Assembly (NCBI RefSeq): GCF_011090385.1 | Contig: NZ_SEWW01000005.1 | Span: 1-64,000 of the forward strand | DNA: 64,000 nucleotides | Direction: 5' to 3' | From: Aquirufa beregesia | GTDB lineage: Bacteria > Bacteroidota > Bacteroidia > Cytophagales > Spirosomataceae | Shown: piece after piece, positions 16,979 through 26,340 of the stretch | How positions within the stretch are numbered: position 1 is the first letter of the stretch | How the letters are laid out: each line of letters starts with the position of its first letter | The notes under the pieces: model-generated | Told to the model about the DNA's origin: nothing | Database searches by the model: none | The model's input: the letters and a program-made list of their open reading frames with translations, nothing else | Made by a program: the position numbers and the translations under genes

Positions 16979-17866
16979 TTACAAGGCTATATTCAAAGAC
17001 GTTGTTTTTTGACTTTGAACCACGATGGCACTAATTTGTTTTTCTACTGTCACTATGCCAGTGGCATTTTCAGAGACTACGATTAAATCATAGCTTCCTG
17101 CAGCCAAAAATGCTAAGGTATACGCTCCCGTAGAACTTACTTTGGTGCTTGAAATGGCATTCGCAAAACGAACATTTTCGCCCGTTGGTTCATTGCTTTC
17201 ACTTGTGGTGTATTTATCTTTTTCATACGTATAAACCACATATTTTTTATCCGTAGCCAAATTGCTTACTAATCCTGAGATCGTCCCCGATTGATTATTT
17301 ACAGCAATTTTAATTGTTGGATTTAAAATATAAGTGCTTCCAGATCCTGTTACGACAATGGATTTTCTCAAGTCGAAGTCGGCCGTAACTTCCACCACCC
17401 CATTGATGGGTACTGAAAAGTTTCCGTTCGCTTTATAACCTGATGACGCGCCACTAGGTACAAATAGAGGCATTTTTTCACCAGTGTTGAGTTCGACATA
17501 ACATCCCGGATTGGCAGGATTGTTGGTCCCCTTGGTAGGAGCATCTAATTTAAATCGTAATCCCGTATAGTTTCCTGATTTTAAGGTATAGTTACCTAGT
17601 AGAGATGTTTTTCCATTTTGCAAATCTAGAATATTCACTACTTGTGGACTGGTAAAATCAGTAGCCGTTTCCCAAGAACCACCACTATTTTGGTATTCTA
17701 ATCCGGTGAAGGTAACGTACACGGCTTTGACATTGTTGGCGTCAATCGGAGCATCCGTAACGCTAAGGGCAAGCTTTCCTGTGCCATTCGTGAGTTCGTC
17801 ACTTTTGCACGAAACAAACAAGGTAGAAATGATTAAAAGTGCTGAGAGATGATTAGAGAGTTTCAT
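16979..17866 (-). CDS. DUF4382 domain lipoprotein
   Basis: The 295-residue protein has a lipoprotein signal (LLIISTLFVSC, lipidated Cys about residue 20). It continues with G-K-L-A-L-S-V-T-D-A-P-I-D, the recognised start of DUF4382, through about residue 190. A carboxypeptidase-regulatory-like beta-sandwich follows (about 193-295). It has no enzymatic motif, and surface or periplasmic structural/binding roles are the only reasonable guess. It is a single-gene unit converging on the GH106 gene. Confidence 0.85.
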   Translation of the reverse strand: MKLSNHLSALLIISTLFVSCKSDELTNGTGKLALSVTDAPIDANNVKAVYVTFTGLEYQNSGGSWETATDFTSPQVVNILDLQNGKTSLLGNYTLKSGNYTGLRFKLDAPTKGTNNPANPGCYVELNTGEKMPLFVPSGASSGYKANGNFSVPINGVVEVTADFDLRKSIVVTGSGSTYILNPTIKIAVNNQSGTISGLVSNLATDKKYVVYTYEKDKYTTSESNEPTGENVRFANAISSTKVSSTGAYTLAFLAAGSYDLIVVSENATGIVTVEKQISAIVVQSQKTTSLNIAL

Positions 17867-18007
17867 TATTTTATATGGTTTTAAAATTTCAATGTTAACG
17901 TAATATTAGATGTTAAATTTCATTAAAAAATGCTATATTGTTCCAAATAACGCATTTTTGAAGCCACATTTGGGCTTTTTGTCATCCTAATTGTTTTAGT
18001 CAAAGTC

Positions 18008-18745
18008 ATGATGAGTTCACTAGTCGTTTTGCTCCTATTTTTGGCAATAATCGCATTTCTTTATTCATCGGTCGGTCATGGTGGGGCAAGCGGATATTTG
18101 GCCGTCATGGCATTTATGGGGGTGGCTCCTGCCATCATGAAGCCTTCTGCCTTGGTAATGAATCTAGCCGTGTCGCTGTTTTCATTTATTGGATTCTATC
18201 GGGCGGGACATTTTAAGATTCAATTATTTTTGCCTTTTGCTTTGGCCTCTGTACCCATGGCTTATTTAGGTGGCATGATGACTCTTTCTGATTCGATTTA
18301 TAAGAAGATTTTAGCATTGTGTATTTTAATATCCATTTTTCGATTAATCTTTCAATTTCGACAAGAAAAAGAAGAAATTAGGCCGATTTCCATGTCGGCA
18401 GGACTTGTTTCAGGAGGAGCCATTGGTTTACTTTCAGGAATGATCGGAATCGGAGGAGGTATTGTGTTGAGTCCATTGATGCTATTGATGCGTTGGGCCA
18501 CCTTAAAGCAAACGGCAGCTGTTTCTGCCTTATTCATATTTGTCAATTCCTTATCAGGTTTATATGGCCAAATCCAAAAGGGAGGAATTCAAGTGACAGA
18601 TAATTTTCAGTGGGCAGTAGCGGCGACCGTCCTAGGAGGACTATTGGGTTCTTATTATGGAAGCCAAAAGTTCAATGTACCCACTTTGCGCTATCTCTTA
18701 GCTATCGGTCTTGTTATAGCTAGTGCTAAATTAATATTTACGTAG
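18008..18745 (+). CDS. TauE/SafE-family sulfite exporter-like permease
   Basis: The 245-residue integral membrane protein has about eight helices. The two repeated family signatures are visible: S-V-G-H-G-G-A-S-G-Y near residue 20 and the G-M-I-G-I-G-G-G-I-V repeat near 147. Relatives move sulfite, sulfoacetate or other organosulfur anions. Sulfatases elsewhere in the window make a sulfur link plausible but unproven. The second in-frame ATG (18011) is an equally possible start. A short stem-loop follows the stop. Confidence 0.9.
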   Translation: MMSSLVVLLLFLAIIAFLYSSVGHGGASGYLAVMAFMGVAPAIMKPSALVMNLAVSLFSFIGFYRAGHFKIQLFLPFALASVPMAYLGGMMTLSDSIYKKILALCILISIFRLIFQFRQEKEEIRPISMSAGLVSGGAIGLLSGMIGIGGGIVLSPLMLLMRWATLKQTAAVSALFIFVNSLSGLYGQIQKGGIQVTDNFQWAVAATVLGGLLGSYYGSQKFNVPTLRYLLAIGLVIASAKLIFT

Positions 18746-18767
18746 TTTTGACCAATGATTGTCAAAA
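18746..18767 (+). terminator. Possible weak terminator hairpin after the TauE gene
   Basis: TTTTGAC and GTCAAAA form a 7-bp stem immediately after the stop codon, with an 8-nt loop. No good T-run follows, so termination is uncertain. Confidence 0.35.
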
Positions 18768-18884
18768 TTAAATACCACCTGATTCCTTTATCTGGATCTT
18801 TCCATTTGTCATATTTCTACAATTTTGGAATGATTTCTCCGTTGAAAAGACGTATTTAGCTATTTCAACAAAAGTATAAACCTT

Positions 18885-19460
18885 ATGGCCCATATTAAAA
18901 TCACCCAAAGCGATGTTCTGTCTGATAATTGGTACGTTTTGAGAAAAATTACTTACGAGTTTACTAATGCTGATGGCACAGTACAAGTACATCAAAGGGA
19001 AGCCTATGATCGAGGGAATGGGGCAACCATTTTATTGTACAATAGGGAAGAAGGAACCGTTATTTTAACCAGACAATTTCGTTTACCTACTTATGTTAAT
19101 GGAAACCCAGATGGCATGATGATTGAAGCTTGTGCGGGTTTATTAGATCAAGATAACCCAGAAGATTGTATTCGTCGTGAAACTGAGGAGGAGACAGGTT
19201 ATAAGATTACAGAAATACAAAAGGCTTTTGAAGCCTATATGTCACCAGGCTCTGTCACTGAGATCTTGTATTTCTTTATTGCAGCTTATTCTAACTCCAT
19301 GAAAGTGAGTGATGGGGGAGGAGTAGAGCATGAACAAGAAAATATTGAAGTATTGGAAATCCCCATCCAACAAGCCATGCAGATGATTGAGTCAGGAGAG
19401 ATTAAAGATGCCAAAACCATCATGCTTTTGCAGTATATCAGGCTTCAAGGGATTTTATAA
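18885..19460 (+). CDS. nudK: GDP-mannose pyrophosphatase NudK (Nudix hydrolase)
   Basis: The 191-residue cytoplasmic protein carries a Nudix box, A-G-L-L-D-x-D-N-P-E-D-C-I-R-R-E-x-E-E-E-T-G-Y, with the R-E and E-E-x-T-G metal-binding core. It also has the NudK-specific flanks RQFRLPTYVNGNPDG and MSPGSVTEILYFF, followed by GGGVEHEQENIEVLE. The family hydrolyses GDP-mannose and related nucleotide sugars to the sugar phosphate plus nucleotide monophosphate. It appears monocistronic. Confidence 0.93.
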   Translation: MAHIKITQSDVLSDNWYVLRKITYEFTNADGTVQVHQREAYDRGNGATILLYNREEGTVILTRQFRLPTYVNGNPDGMMIEACAGLLDQDNPEDCIRRETEEETGYKITEIQKAFEAYMSPGSVTEILYFFIAAYSNSMKVSDGGGVEHEQENIEVLEIPIQQAMQMIESGEIKDAKTIMLLQYIRLQGIL

Positions 19461-19583
19461 TGGATAAATGGCTAAAAGAGAAAACGTAGCATTCAAATCC
19501 GCCACTTTATCTATTCCTCAAATAGAAAATGTATATTAGTATCTAGTTACAAGGTGTTTGGGCCTTAGGGCTATCGGTCTTAT

Positions 19584-20807
19584 ATGGTGAATTATCGCAA
19601 TTTTTTATGTTTTCTTTGGGTTTTTGTTTCGCTGACGCTTGGGCTAAAGGCTCAAACGGAATACAACTGGTTAAGTAGACCTCATGCTGTAAAAAGTTTG
19701 GATAGTCTGCTGCATCAGGCTCCTAGAATCGCCTTGAAAACAGAATTTTATCCTCACGGTTTTTTAGATTCTTTGCTACAATCACCAACAAAATCGTGGC
19801 TACAGACTGATTCTTTGGTGATTGAAAAGAAAATACAAAATCTGGCTCAAGCCTTTTTTGAGGACCTTAGTTTTGGAAATCCCCGCCCGGCATTTAAATT
19901 TCAAGGTTATGTATTCGAATTGAGAAAGAATGAAGTCAGTATGTTGATTGATTCCTATTTGAAGAAACAATCAATTGTAAATTTAGTTAATCATCTAAAT
20001 AATTCTTCTTCAGAAGTTAGATCCCTGCTCAGTATACTTCAATCAAGTCAAGATAGTCTTGTGCCCAACCCATCAAAAATAGCTCAATTGACCTTGTCGG
20101 CCAATCATTATCGCTGGTTACATCATATTAGGAAGAATGTATTATTGACCGTGGTTAATATCCCTGCGGCTCAGCTGAAAGTATATCAGGGAAATCAAGT
20201 AGCCTTGAAGATGAAAGTGGTTTTGGGTAGACCTGCCCGGCCTACTCGGGTATTAACAGCCCAAATTAAAAACCTGATTATCAATCCCAATTGGTATGTT
20301 CCTCGTAGTATCGCCACGGAGGAATTGTTGCCTGAGATACAAAAGAATATCCGATATTTTTATGCCAGTCATTTGGATTTATTAGATAAAAACAATCAGG
20401 TAGTCGATGCAAAAACGGTCGATTGGAAAGCCTTGAGCAAGAATTATTTTCCATATACATTCCGACAAAAGACGGGAGTTTGGAATACCTTGGGGATATT
20501 GAAAATCCCTTTTGATAATCCTTACCGATTATACTTACACGATACATCAGAGAAGAAATTATTTGCTTCATCCAATAGGTTTTATAGTCATGGATGTATT
20601 CGATTGGAAGATCCCATTCGATATGGCAAATTGCTTTTAGGGCCGAATTCTCGCGCCATGGATACTTTGAAGATAGAAGGTCCCTATTATAATATTCCTT
20701 CCAAATGGATCAAAGTCAGTAAAGTAGCCCCGCTGATTATTTGGTATAACCTGATTGATTTTGACGAGAAAGGTGAAGTGGTTTATTTGGAAAATATTTA
20801 TAAATAG
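19584..20807 (+). CDS. Periplasmic L,D-transpeptidase (YkuD domain)
   Basis: The 407-residue protein has a signal sequence (residues 1-24, ending LKAQ), an N-terminal helical region (about 30-190) and a YkuD catalytic domain (about 195-370). The active-site motif is S335-H-G-C338-I-R-L, and an upstream YLHDTSEK histidine segment completes the site. Such enzymes form 3-3 crosslinks in peptidoglycan or attach proteins to it. The large non-catalytic N-terminus resembles the YcbB/LdtD type. The stop codon TAG is the first base triplet of a terminal inverted repeat that begins the following intergenic element. Confidence 0.9.
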   Translation: MVNYRNFLCFLWVFVSLTLGLKAQTEYNWLSRPHAVKSLDSLLHQAPRIALKTEFYPHGFLDSLLQSPTKSWLQTDSLVIEKKIQNLAQAFFEDLSFGNPRPAFKFQGYVFELRKNEVSMLIDSYLKKQSIVNLVNHLNNSSSEVRSLLSILQSSQDSLVPNPSKIAQLTLSANHYRWLHHIRKNVLLTVVNIPAAQLKVYQGNQVALKMKVVLGRPARPTRVLTAQIKNLIINPNWYVPRSIATEELLPEIQKNIRYFYASHLDLLDKNNQVVDAKTVDWKALSKNYFPYTFRQKTGVWNTLGILKIPFDNPYRLYLHDTSEKKLFASSNRFYSHGCIRLEDPIRYGKLLLGPNSRAMDTLKIEGPYYNIPSKWIKVSKVAPLIIWYNLIDFDEKGEVVYLENIYK

Positions 20808-21277
20808 TTGTTAGTTATTAGAATGTAGAATTTTTCAATAGTAAATCTCGTAGGTCAGCTCCAGCGAATTTTACCTTTGCTGTACGACAAAAAAGAAGTT
20901 TTTTTAAAAAAAGATATGCCTTGTTAATTGAAAAGACAAAAATGGGGATTAAATGATGTTTTCCCTTGATTAAGAAATTGAAGGAACTAATTCTAACAAA
21001 AATCATTCTACTGGTTAAAAGCTCTCTTAGGATTTTCTTTTTTTATAAAAAAAGAAACAAAAAAAACAGAGGGAATACGGTTAATCCAAATACGAATTCC
21101 GCCTTGCGGAACCGATTGTCACTCCGCTTCGCTCAAGCTCCGTTCCAATCTTTCGTTGGGATTAACCTAATAATGAAGAATGAAGAATGTCTTGTCCTGA
21201 ATGACGTTGACCGTTTTGTCTATTTTACGATTCTACATTCTTCATTCCAGAAACTAATTCCCAATAACGAACAACTA
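20805..21277. repeat. Intergenic inverted-repeat element (MITE-like candidate) filling a 467-nt gap
   Basis: The gap between two convergent stop codons is bounded by 17-nt near-perfect inverted repeats: TAGTTGTTAGTTATTAG at 20805-20821 and the complement of 21261-21277 (TAGTTGTTCGTTATTGG), two mismatches. Inside are nested inverted repeats: AGAATGTAGAA (20820-20830) with 21231-21241, GGTTAATCC (21079-21087) with 21159-21167, a TTCCGC/GCGGAA hairpin (21097-21111), and GAATGAAGAATGT (21178-21190) with 21235-21247. No convincing coding region exists. The structure suggests a non-autonomous mobile or folding element; no clear target duplication is seen. Confidence 0.5.
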
Positions 21278-22708
21278 TACTTTATAATACTGCTCCCAAC
21301 CTTTTCTTGGGGCGGCACCTTTTAGTAAAGAATTAGCTAATGCATTGTTGGTAATCTGTTGGGTTTTTGGATCAAAAATCAATTTGGTATTTAATTTCTG
21401 TGCCATACAACCCAAAGAGAAAACTTGACTTAATGGTCCAGCAATGGCAAATGGAGAACGAGTTTCCTCTTGTCCCATGCAGGATTTTAGGAAATTGGCA
21501 TAATGGTTAGAAGGACTTTTAGGTACTTCTGGTAATTTGGAAGCCATATCCTTGGCTTGTTCTGGTGGGATAATGGATAAAGTACTACCATGTGATCCTC
21601 CTTTGAAGGTCAAGTCTTTGGAGTAAATGATTTTCCCTGGATTCAGTTTAGCCGGTTGTATCTTTCCATTACTAGCTGGCGGGATATTGGGATCTAATTC
21701 TGTTACGCCATATCCCTGAGGTACAGGTGGGATATTGTTAACGCCATCGTACCAAGTAATATCTACCGGGGGCATATTGCCTCTTTCGGGAAACTTAAAT
21801 AAAATCGTGGAAGATTGGGGATAGAAATAAGGATTATGTCCATCTGCTCTCAACATGTTGATTTCCGTGGGTAAGCCTAGGTCTAAAAATTGGTGAGCGG
21901 TATCAATAATATGTGCGCCCCAATCACCTAAGGCACCTAATCCATAATCAAACCAGCAACGCCATTGACCGTTGACAAAATCTTTGTTATAATCGTGGGG
22001 TTGGGTTACGCCCATCCAAATATCCCAGTCTAAGGTGCTTGGGATAGCTTCTGCAGAAGGGAAACTCTTGATTTGAGTATTCCATCCATGCCAGCGACGA
22101 GCGGAGTTCATATGAGCAGTAATGGCAGTAACATCCTTGATGATACCTGCATCTTTGTATGCTTTAAATTGAAAGTAATTGGCTTCCGAGTGACCTTGGT
22201 TACCCATTTGTGTCACCAATTTGGAATGCTTCTTAGCGGCTTTCATCATCAACTCAACCTCGTTGAATGTTCTGGCCATTGGTTTTTCTACATACACATG
22301 TTTTCCTAATCCTAGGGCCATCATGGTAATGGCAAAGTGGGCATGATCAGGTACACCAATGGCTACCGCATCAATTTGATTCCCCATTTTGTCGAACATC
22401 GTGCGGAAGTCCTGAAATCTCGGAACATCAGGGAATTTTTTTAGAACCTCTAGGGTTTGGGGAGCACCCATGTCCACATCACAAAAAGCCACAAAATTGG
22501 CTAAGCCAGTTTTATGAAATGACATGACATCAGAACCACCTTGGTTCCCTATTCCGATACAGGCTAAATTGACTTTATCTCCTGCTTTTTTTGTAGGGAT
22601 AAAAGATGAATGCTTTTCTGAATTGGTCCAAATATAAGGGAATGCAGAGGCTGCGGCTATTAATCCTGTATTTTTCAGGAAGGTTCTACGGTCTTGATTT
22701 GCTTTCAT
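21275..22708 (-). CDS. Tat-exported Gfo/Idh/MocA family oxidoreductase 1
   Basis: The 477-residue protein begins with a twin-arginine signal (DRRTFLK at 7-13, then a hydrophobic stretch). A Rossmann dinucleotide-binding site follows (LACIGIGNQGG) with the family catalytic E-K-P motif in VYVEKPMARTF. Tat export fits a folded NAD(P)-bound enzyme acting outside the cytoplasm. Characterised exported relatives oxidise sugars or glycosides, including C3 oxidation, or act as glycosidases by an NAD-dependent redox mechanism. It is divergent from the susC/susD operon, with a promoter of good consensus just upstream. Confidence 0.9.
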   Translation of the reverse strand: MKANQDRRTFLKNTGLIAAASAFPYIWTNSEKHSSFIPTKKAGDKVNLACIGIGNQGGSDVMSFHKTGLANFVAFCDVDMGAPQTLEVLKKFPDVPRFQDFRTMFDKMGNQIDAVAIGVPDHAHFAITMMALGLGKHVYVEKPMARTFNEVELMMKAAKKHSKLVTQMGNQGHSEANYFQFKAYKDAGIIKDVTAITAHMNSARRWHGWNTQIKSFPSAEAIPSTLDWDIWMGVTQPHDYNKDFVNGQWRCWFDYGLGALGDWGAHIIDTAHQFLDLGLPTEINMLRADGHNPYFYPQSSTILFKFPERGNMPPVDITWYDGVNNIPPVPQGYGVTELDPNIPPASNGKIQPAKLNPGKIIYSKDLTFKGGSHGSTLSIIPPEQAKDMASKLPEVPKSPSNHYANFLKSCMGQEETRSPFAIAGPLSQVFSLGCMAQKLNTKLIFDPKTQQITNNALANSLLKGAAPRKGWEQYYKV

Positions 22709-22724
22709 AATGGCTTAGTTTGTC

Positions 22725-22749
22725 CAAATATATCATTTATTGATCAATA
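22725..22749 (-). promoter_or_regulatory. Promoter of oxidoreductase 1 with adjacent palindrome
   Basis: A minus-strand -7 box TATATTTG (22732 to 22725) fits TAnnTTTG exactly, 16 nt before the ATG. Directly upstream, in the spacer, lies the perfect 12-bp palindrome TATTGATCAATA (22738-22749), a possible operator. No clear -33 TTTG is present. Confidence 0.5.
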
Positions 22750-23121
22750 CCCATGCGGTATTATCGGGATTGATTTGTATTTACCTTTTCAAGCAAATTA
22801 ATGATTGAATCTACTCATTTTCAAATTTTAAATACCGAATTAGCCGAATATAGAGTTGAGGAAAAGGGTATTCATTTTAAAAATAGACTAATAGATTAGA
22901 AATTCTTCTTTGAATAATTTGAGGTTATTACGTATATATTATACCGTGTAATAAATCATAGGTGAAAATCAAGGTAAATAGTGAATTTTTATTGACCGAA
23001 AATTTGAACTTTTCGTTACACATTTAATGTGTATTTAATGATTATTTATAGGAATAATAGGATTTGTTTTATATAATTGACCATTAACTAATCCTAAAAT
23101 AACCAGTAAAATGGTCAAACT
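22750..23121 (+). promoter_or_regulatory. Long AT-rich control region upstream of susC
   Basis: There is no gene here. It holds the palindrome TACACAT-TTA-ATGTGTA (23017-23033) and a perfect 9-bp inverted repeat TTGACCATT (23077-23085) / AATGGTCAA (23110-23118), whose right arm ends 3 nt before the susC ATG and would cover the ribosome-binding region if folded. I could not place a convincing TAnnTTTG promoter. Confidence 0.45.
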
Positions 23122-26100
23122 ATGCAAAAAAAAATACTCATGTCGTATCGACAATTGAGCATGAGAAGTGCGTTACCAATATTGGGTATAGCACTAACAT
23201 GCTTCAGTATGTTGCCAGCGCAAGCGGCCCTAACAGAAAGAGTAGGAAGGCTAAGCGAAACTAAAAATGTCAGAGTAGCAGATATCACTGTTACTGGTAA
23301 AGTGACTGACGAGGCGAATTCGGGTATACCGGGAGTTAACGTCATTGTTAAAGGAACTACTAAAGGGGTAATGACGGATGTCAATGGTAACTACAAGATT
23401 GTGGTTGCTGATTCTAGAGCCGTTTTAGTGTTTTCAGCTATTGGGTACTCGCAGCAAGAAATTACCGTAGGGAATCAATCAGCGATTAATGTCAATCTTA
23501 AGCCAGATAACAAATATTTAGATGAGATTGTTGTCATTGGCTATGGTACTCAAAAGAAATCTGATTTAACGGGTTCAGTGAGTTCTATCAAAACGGACCA
23601 ATTATTGGAACGCCCTGCTACTTCATTGAATCAGGCATTATCTGGTAGAATGGCCGGGGTTCAAGTAAGTACTAACTCTGGACGACCAGGCGGCCGTACT
23701 ACGGTTCGTGTTCGTGGTTTTAGTTCGATTAACTCCTCCAATAACCCTTTATACGTAGTTGATGGAGTTATGTTACCTCAAGGTACCATGAATCAATTTA
23801 GTTCTGCTATTGATTATTTAAATCCGAATGACATTGTATCAGTAGAGGTTTTGAAAGATGCATCTTCAACGGCTATTTATGGAGCTAGGGGAGCGAATGG
23901 TGTTATTTTAGTAACAACGAAAAAAGGCAAGGCAGGAGAAGGAAGTGTGACATATAACGCTGATTTCAGTGTTAATGTCGCGGGTCCCAATAAGCCTCAA
24001 GTCTTGAATGCCAAACAATATATGGCAGTGGAAGATTTAGCTTGGGCAAATATGGCCAAATATGACCCTACGGGTTGGGCCGCAGGAAGATGGGCTTATT
24101 TAAATCCAAGATTGAGAAGAACAGATCCTCGTGTTTTTGATGCGAGCGGTAATGCTTTATTTAATACGGATTGGTTTGAAGAATCAACGCAAAATAAATT
24201 GTCTCAAAATCATCAATTAGGTTTTAGCGGAGGTAATGAACGAACTCAATATTCCTTCTCTTTAGGTTATCGTGATGACCAAGGCTTAATCAAAACGACT
24301 TATTTGAAGCGTTATTCTGGTCGTTTTACAATAGATGATCAAATTAAAAAATGGTTGAAAGTGGGAGGAACCTTAGCCTACAACAACCAGACTGAAAATT
24401 TATCTGACGTAAATGATGCCGTATCTCGTCAAATCGTGGAAGATTTTCCTTTTTTACCTGTGAAATATGCCGATGGAACCTATGCTAATAATAGGGACTT
24501 TCCATTTGCTGAAGGAACCATGAGTTCTGTTCACCGACTGATGGGCCGTAAATATATTTTAAATACTCAAACTACGACAGGAAGTATTTATTCTAATATT
24601 ACCTTAATGAAAGGTTTGGAGATGAAAACGATTTTTGGAGCCAATATCATGACTCAAGAAAATAATCAATCTCAAACTAGAACATTGAATATTGGTGGTC
24701 AAGGTAATGCATCGGCAACCAATCAAACAGAGACATTCTGGTCATTAGAGAACTTCTTAACTTATACGAAGGATTTTAATGAAAATCACTCAATCAATGC
24801 CTTATTAGGTATTTCTTGGCAGCAAACAGATTTCTTTAATATTGGAGCTAGTGTGAATGGTTTTGCGACGGATTATTTTGGTTTCAATAACTTAGGTGCT
24901 GGAGCGGTTAATCCAACGGTTGGTTCAGGGGCATCTAAATTTGCCTTTAATTCTTATTTTGGTCGTGTTAACTATACGTTCAAAAATAAATATTTAGCGA
25001 CTGTAACAGCCCGTGCGGACGGTTCATCTAAGTTTGGAGAGAATTATAAATTTGCGGTTTTCCCATCTGGTGCCTTGGCATGGAGAGTTTCAGAAGAAGA
25101 TTTCTTGAAAGGTAATGCGACTATTTCCAATTTGAAAGTTAGAACTAGTTACGGTTTGACAGGTAACTCTGAAATTCCGGCGTATTCATCTCTTTCTTTA
25201 TTGAGTTCTAACTATTCTGCTGTTTATAATGATGGTCGTGTATCTGGTACGGGTATTTCTAGACTTGCAAACCCTGATTTGAAATGGGAGAAAACAGCTC
25301 AAACGGATTTTGGTATAGAATTAGGTTTATGGGGTGGTCGAGTTAATATTGAGGCGGATTACTATTATCGTTTGACGACAGACATGTTGTTAGATGCTCC
25401 AGTTCCTCAAACATCAGGTTATGCTACGATAAGAAGAAATGTGGGATCTATGGAAAATAAGGGATTTGAATTTTCAATTAATTCTATGAATATCAAATCC
25501 AAGGATTTCCAATGGAATACCCAATTCAACATTTCCTTCAACCAAAATAAGGTCTTGACTTTGGCTACTCCTTCGGATATTTTCAACGTAGGTGGACCGA
25601 ACTTTACTAACCCGACCAATATCATCCGAATTGGTGAGCCAGTAGGATCATTCTGGGGTTTAACTCGTCTTGGAGTTTGGGGAACCGCAGAGGCAGAGGA
25701 AGCTGCTAAATGGACTTCATATCGAAATGGTCTCAAGATTTTACCAGGTGATATCAAGTACAAGGACTTTAATGGTGATCGTGCTATTACTGATGCGGAC
25801 CGTTCTATTATTGGTAATGGTAGTCCTGATTTCTGGGGAGCTATTTCTAACACATTCAAGTATAAAAGCTTTGATTTGACTTTGGAAATGCAGTTTAGTT
25901 ATGGAAATGAAGTTATGTTAATGAACCTTCACCCAAGTGAAGATCGCCAAGCTTTAGCGAATAGTTATACTTCTGTGTTAAATGCTTGGACTCCAACCAA
26001 TCAAAATACGATGATTGCCGAAATTCGTGATACACGAGCAGGTTATGTGACGAACGTGGATACTTGGTGGATCAAAGACGGTTCATTCTTACGTGGTAGA

Positions 26101-26340
26101 AACTTGATGTTGGGCTATAATGTACCTAGCAATGTGGTAAGTAAATTGAATTTGAGTCGTTTGAGAGTATACGCAACAGCTCAAAACTTCTTCCTTTTAG
26201 TAAAAGATCCGATTGTTGGCGATCCTGAAGTTACTCCAACCAACCAAGGTGGAGGAAACTCGGCATTCTCACAAGGTATGATTTGGCACAATTACCCTAA
26301 GCCTACGATATACATGTTAGGATTACAGGTAGCATTTTAA
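23122..26340 (+). CDS. SusC/RagA-family TonB-linked outer-membrane transporter
   Basis: The 1072-residue protein has a signal region (about 1-35, ending PAQA), a carboxypeptidase-regulatory-like domain (ITVTGKVTDEANSGIPGVNV, about 54-135) and a TonB-box-like D-E-I-V-V-I-G-Y-G-T. The plug follows (about 140-260, including VLKDASSTAIYGARGANGV), then a 22-strand barrel to the C-terminal aromatic-type residue. This is the standard SusC layout and length. The stop overlaps the susD start (TAATG), so the two are cotranslated. No SusE/F-like gene follows, and the glycan target is unknown. The exported oxidoreductases on either side suggest an oxidatively processed glycoside. Confidence 0.96.
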   Translation: MQKKILMSYRQLSMRSALPILGIALTCFSMLPAQAALTERVGRLSETKNVRVADITVTGKVTDEANSGIPGVNVIVKGTTKGVMTDVNGNYKIVVADSRAVLVFSAIGYSQQEITVGNQSAINVNLKPDNKYLDEIVVIGYGTQKKSDLTGSVSSIKTDQLLERPATSLNQALSGRMAGVQVSTNSGRPGGRTTVRVRGFSSINSSNNPLYVVDGVMLPQGTMNQFSSAIDYLNPNDIVSVEVLKDASSTAIYGARGANGVILVTTKKGKAGEGSVTYNADFSVNVAGPNKPQVLNAKQYMAVEDLAWANMAKYDPTGWAAGRWAYLNPRLRRTDPRVFDASGNALFNTDWFEESTQNKLSQNHQLGFSGGNERTQYSFSLGYRDDQGLIKTTYLKRYSGRFTIDDQIKKWLKVGGTLAYNNQTENLSDVNDAVSRQIVEDFPFLPVKYADGTYANNRDFPFAEGTMSSVHRLMGRKYILNTQTTTGSIYSNITLMKGLEMKTIFGANIMTQENNQSQTRTLNIGGQGNASATNQTETFWSLENFLTYTKDFNENHSINALLGISWQQTDFFNIGASVNGFATDYFGFNNLGAGAVNPTVGSGASKFAFNSYFGRVNYTFKNKYLATVTARADGSSKFGENYKFAVFPSGALAWRVSEEDFLKGNATISNLKVRTSYGLTGNSEIPAYSSLSLLSSNYSAVYNDGRVSGTGISRLANPDLKWEKTAQTDFGIELGLWGGRVNIEADYYYRLTTDMLLDAPVPQTSGYATIRRNVGSMENKGFEFSINSMNIKSKDFQWNTQFNISFNQNKVLTLATPSDIFNVGGPNFTNPTNIIRIGEPVGSFWGLTRLGVWGTAEAEEAAKWTSYRNGLKILPGDIKYKDFNGDRAITDADRSIIGNGSPDFWGAISNTFKYKSFDLTLEMQFSYGNEVMLMNLHPSEDRQALANSYTSVLNAWTPTNQNTMIAEIRDTRAGYVTNVDTWWIKDGSFLRGRNLMLGYNVPSNVVSKLNLSRLRVYATAQNFFLLVKDPIVGDPEVTPTNQGGGNSAFSQGMIWHNYPKPTIYMLGLQVAF

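Noticed and set aside
20797-21287. TTTATAA on both sides of the inverted-repeat element as a target-site duplication
   Set aside because: The two copies sit at different distances from the repeat ends (1 and 3 nt), inside AT-rich coding sequence, so chance is sufficient.
20966-21325. Open frame of 119 codons in the gap after the L,D-transpeptidase gene
   Set aside because: It runs through nested inverted repeats and into the antisense of the oxidoreductase 3' end, has lysine/phenylalanine-rich low-complexity sequence and no recognisable domain.
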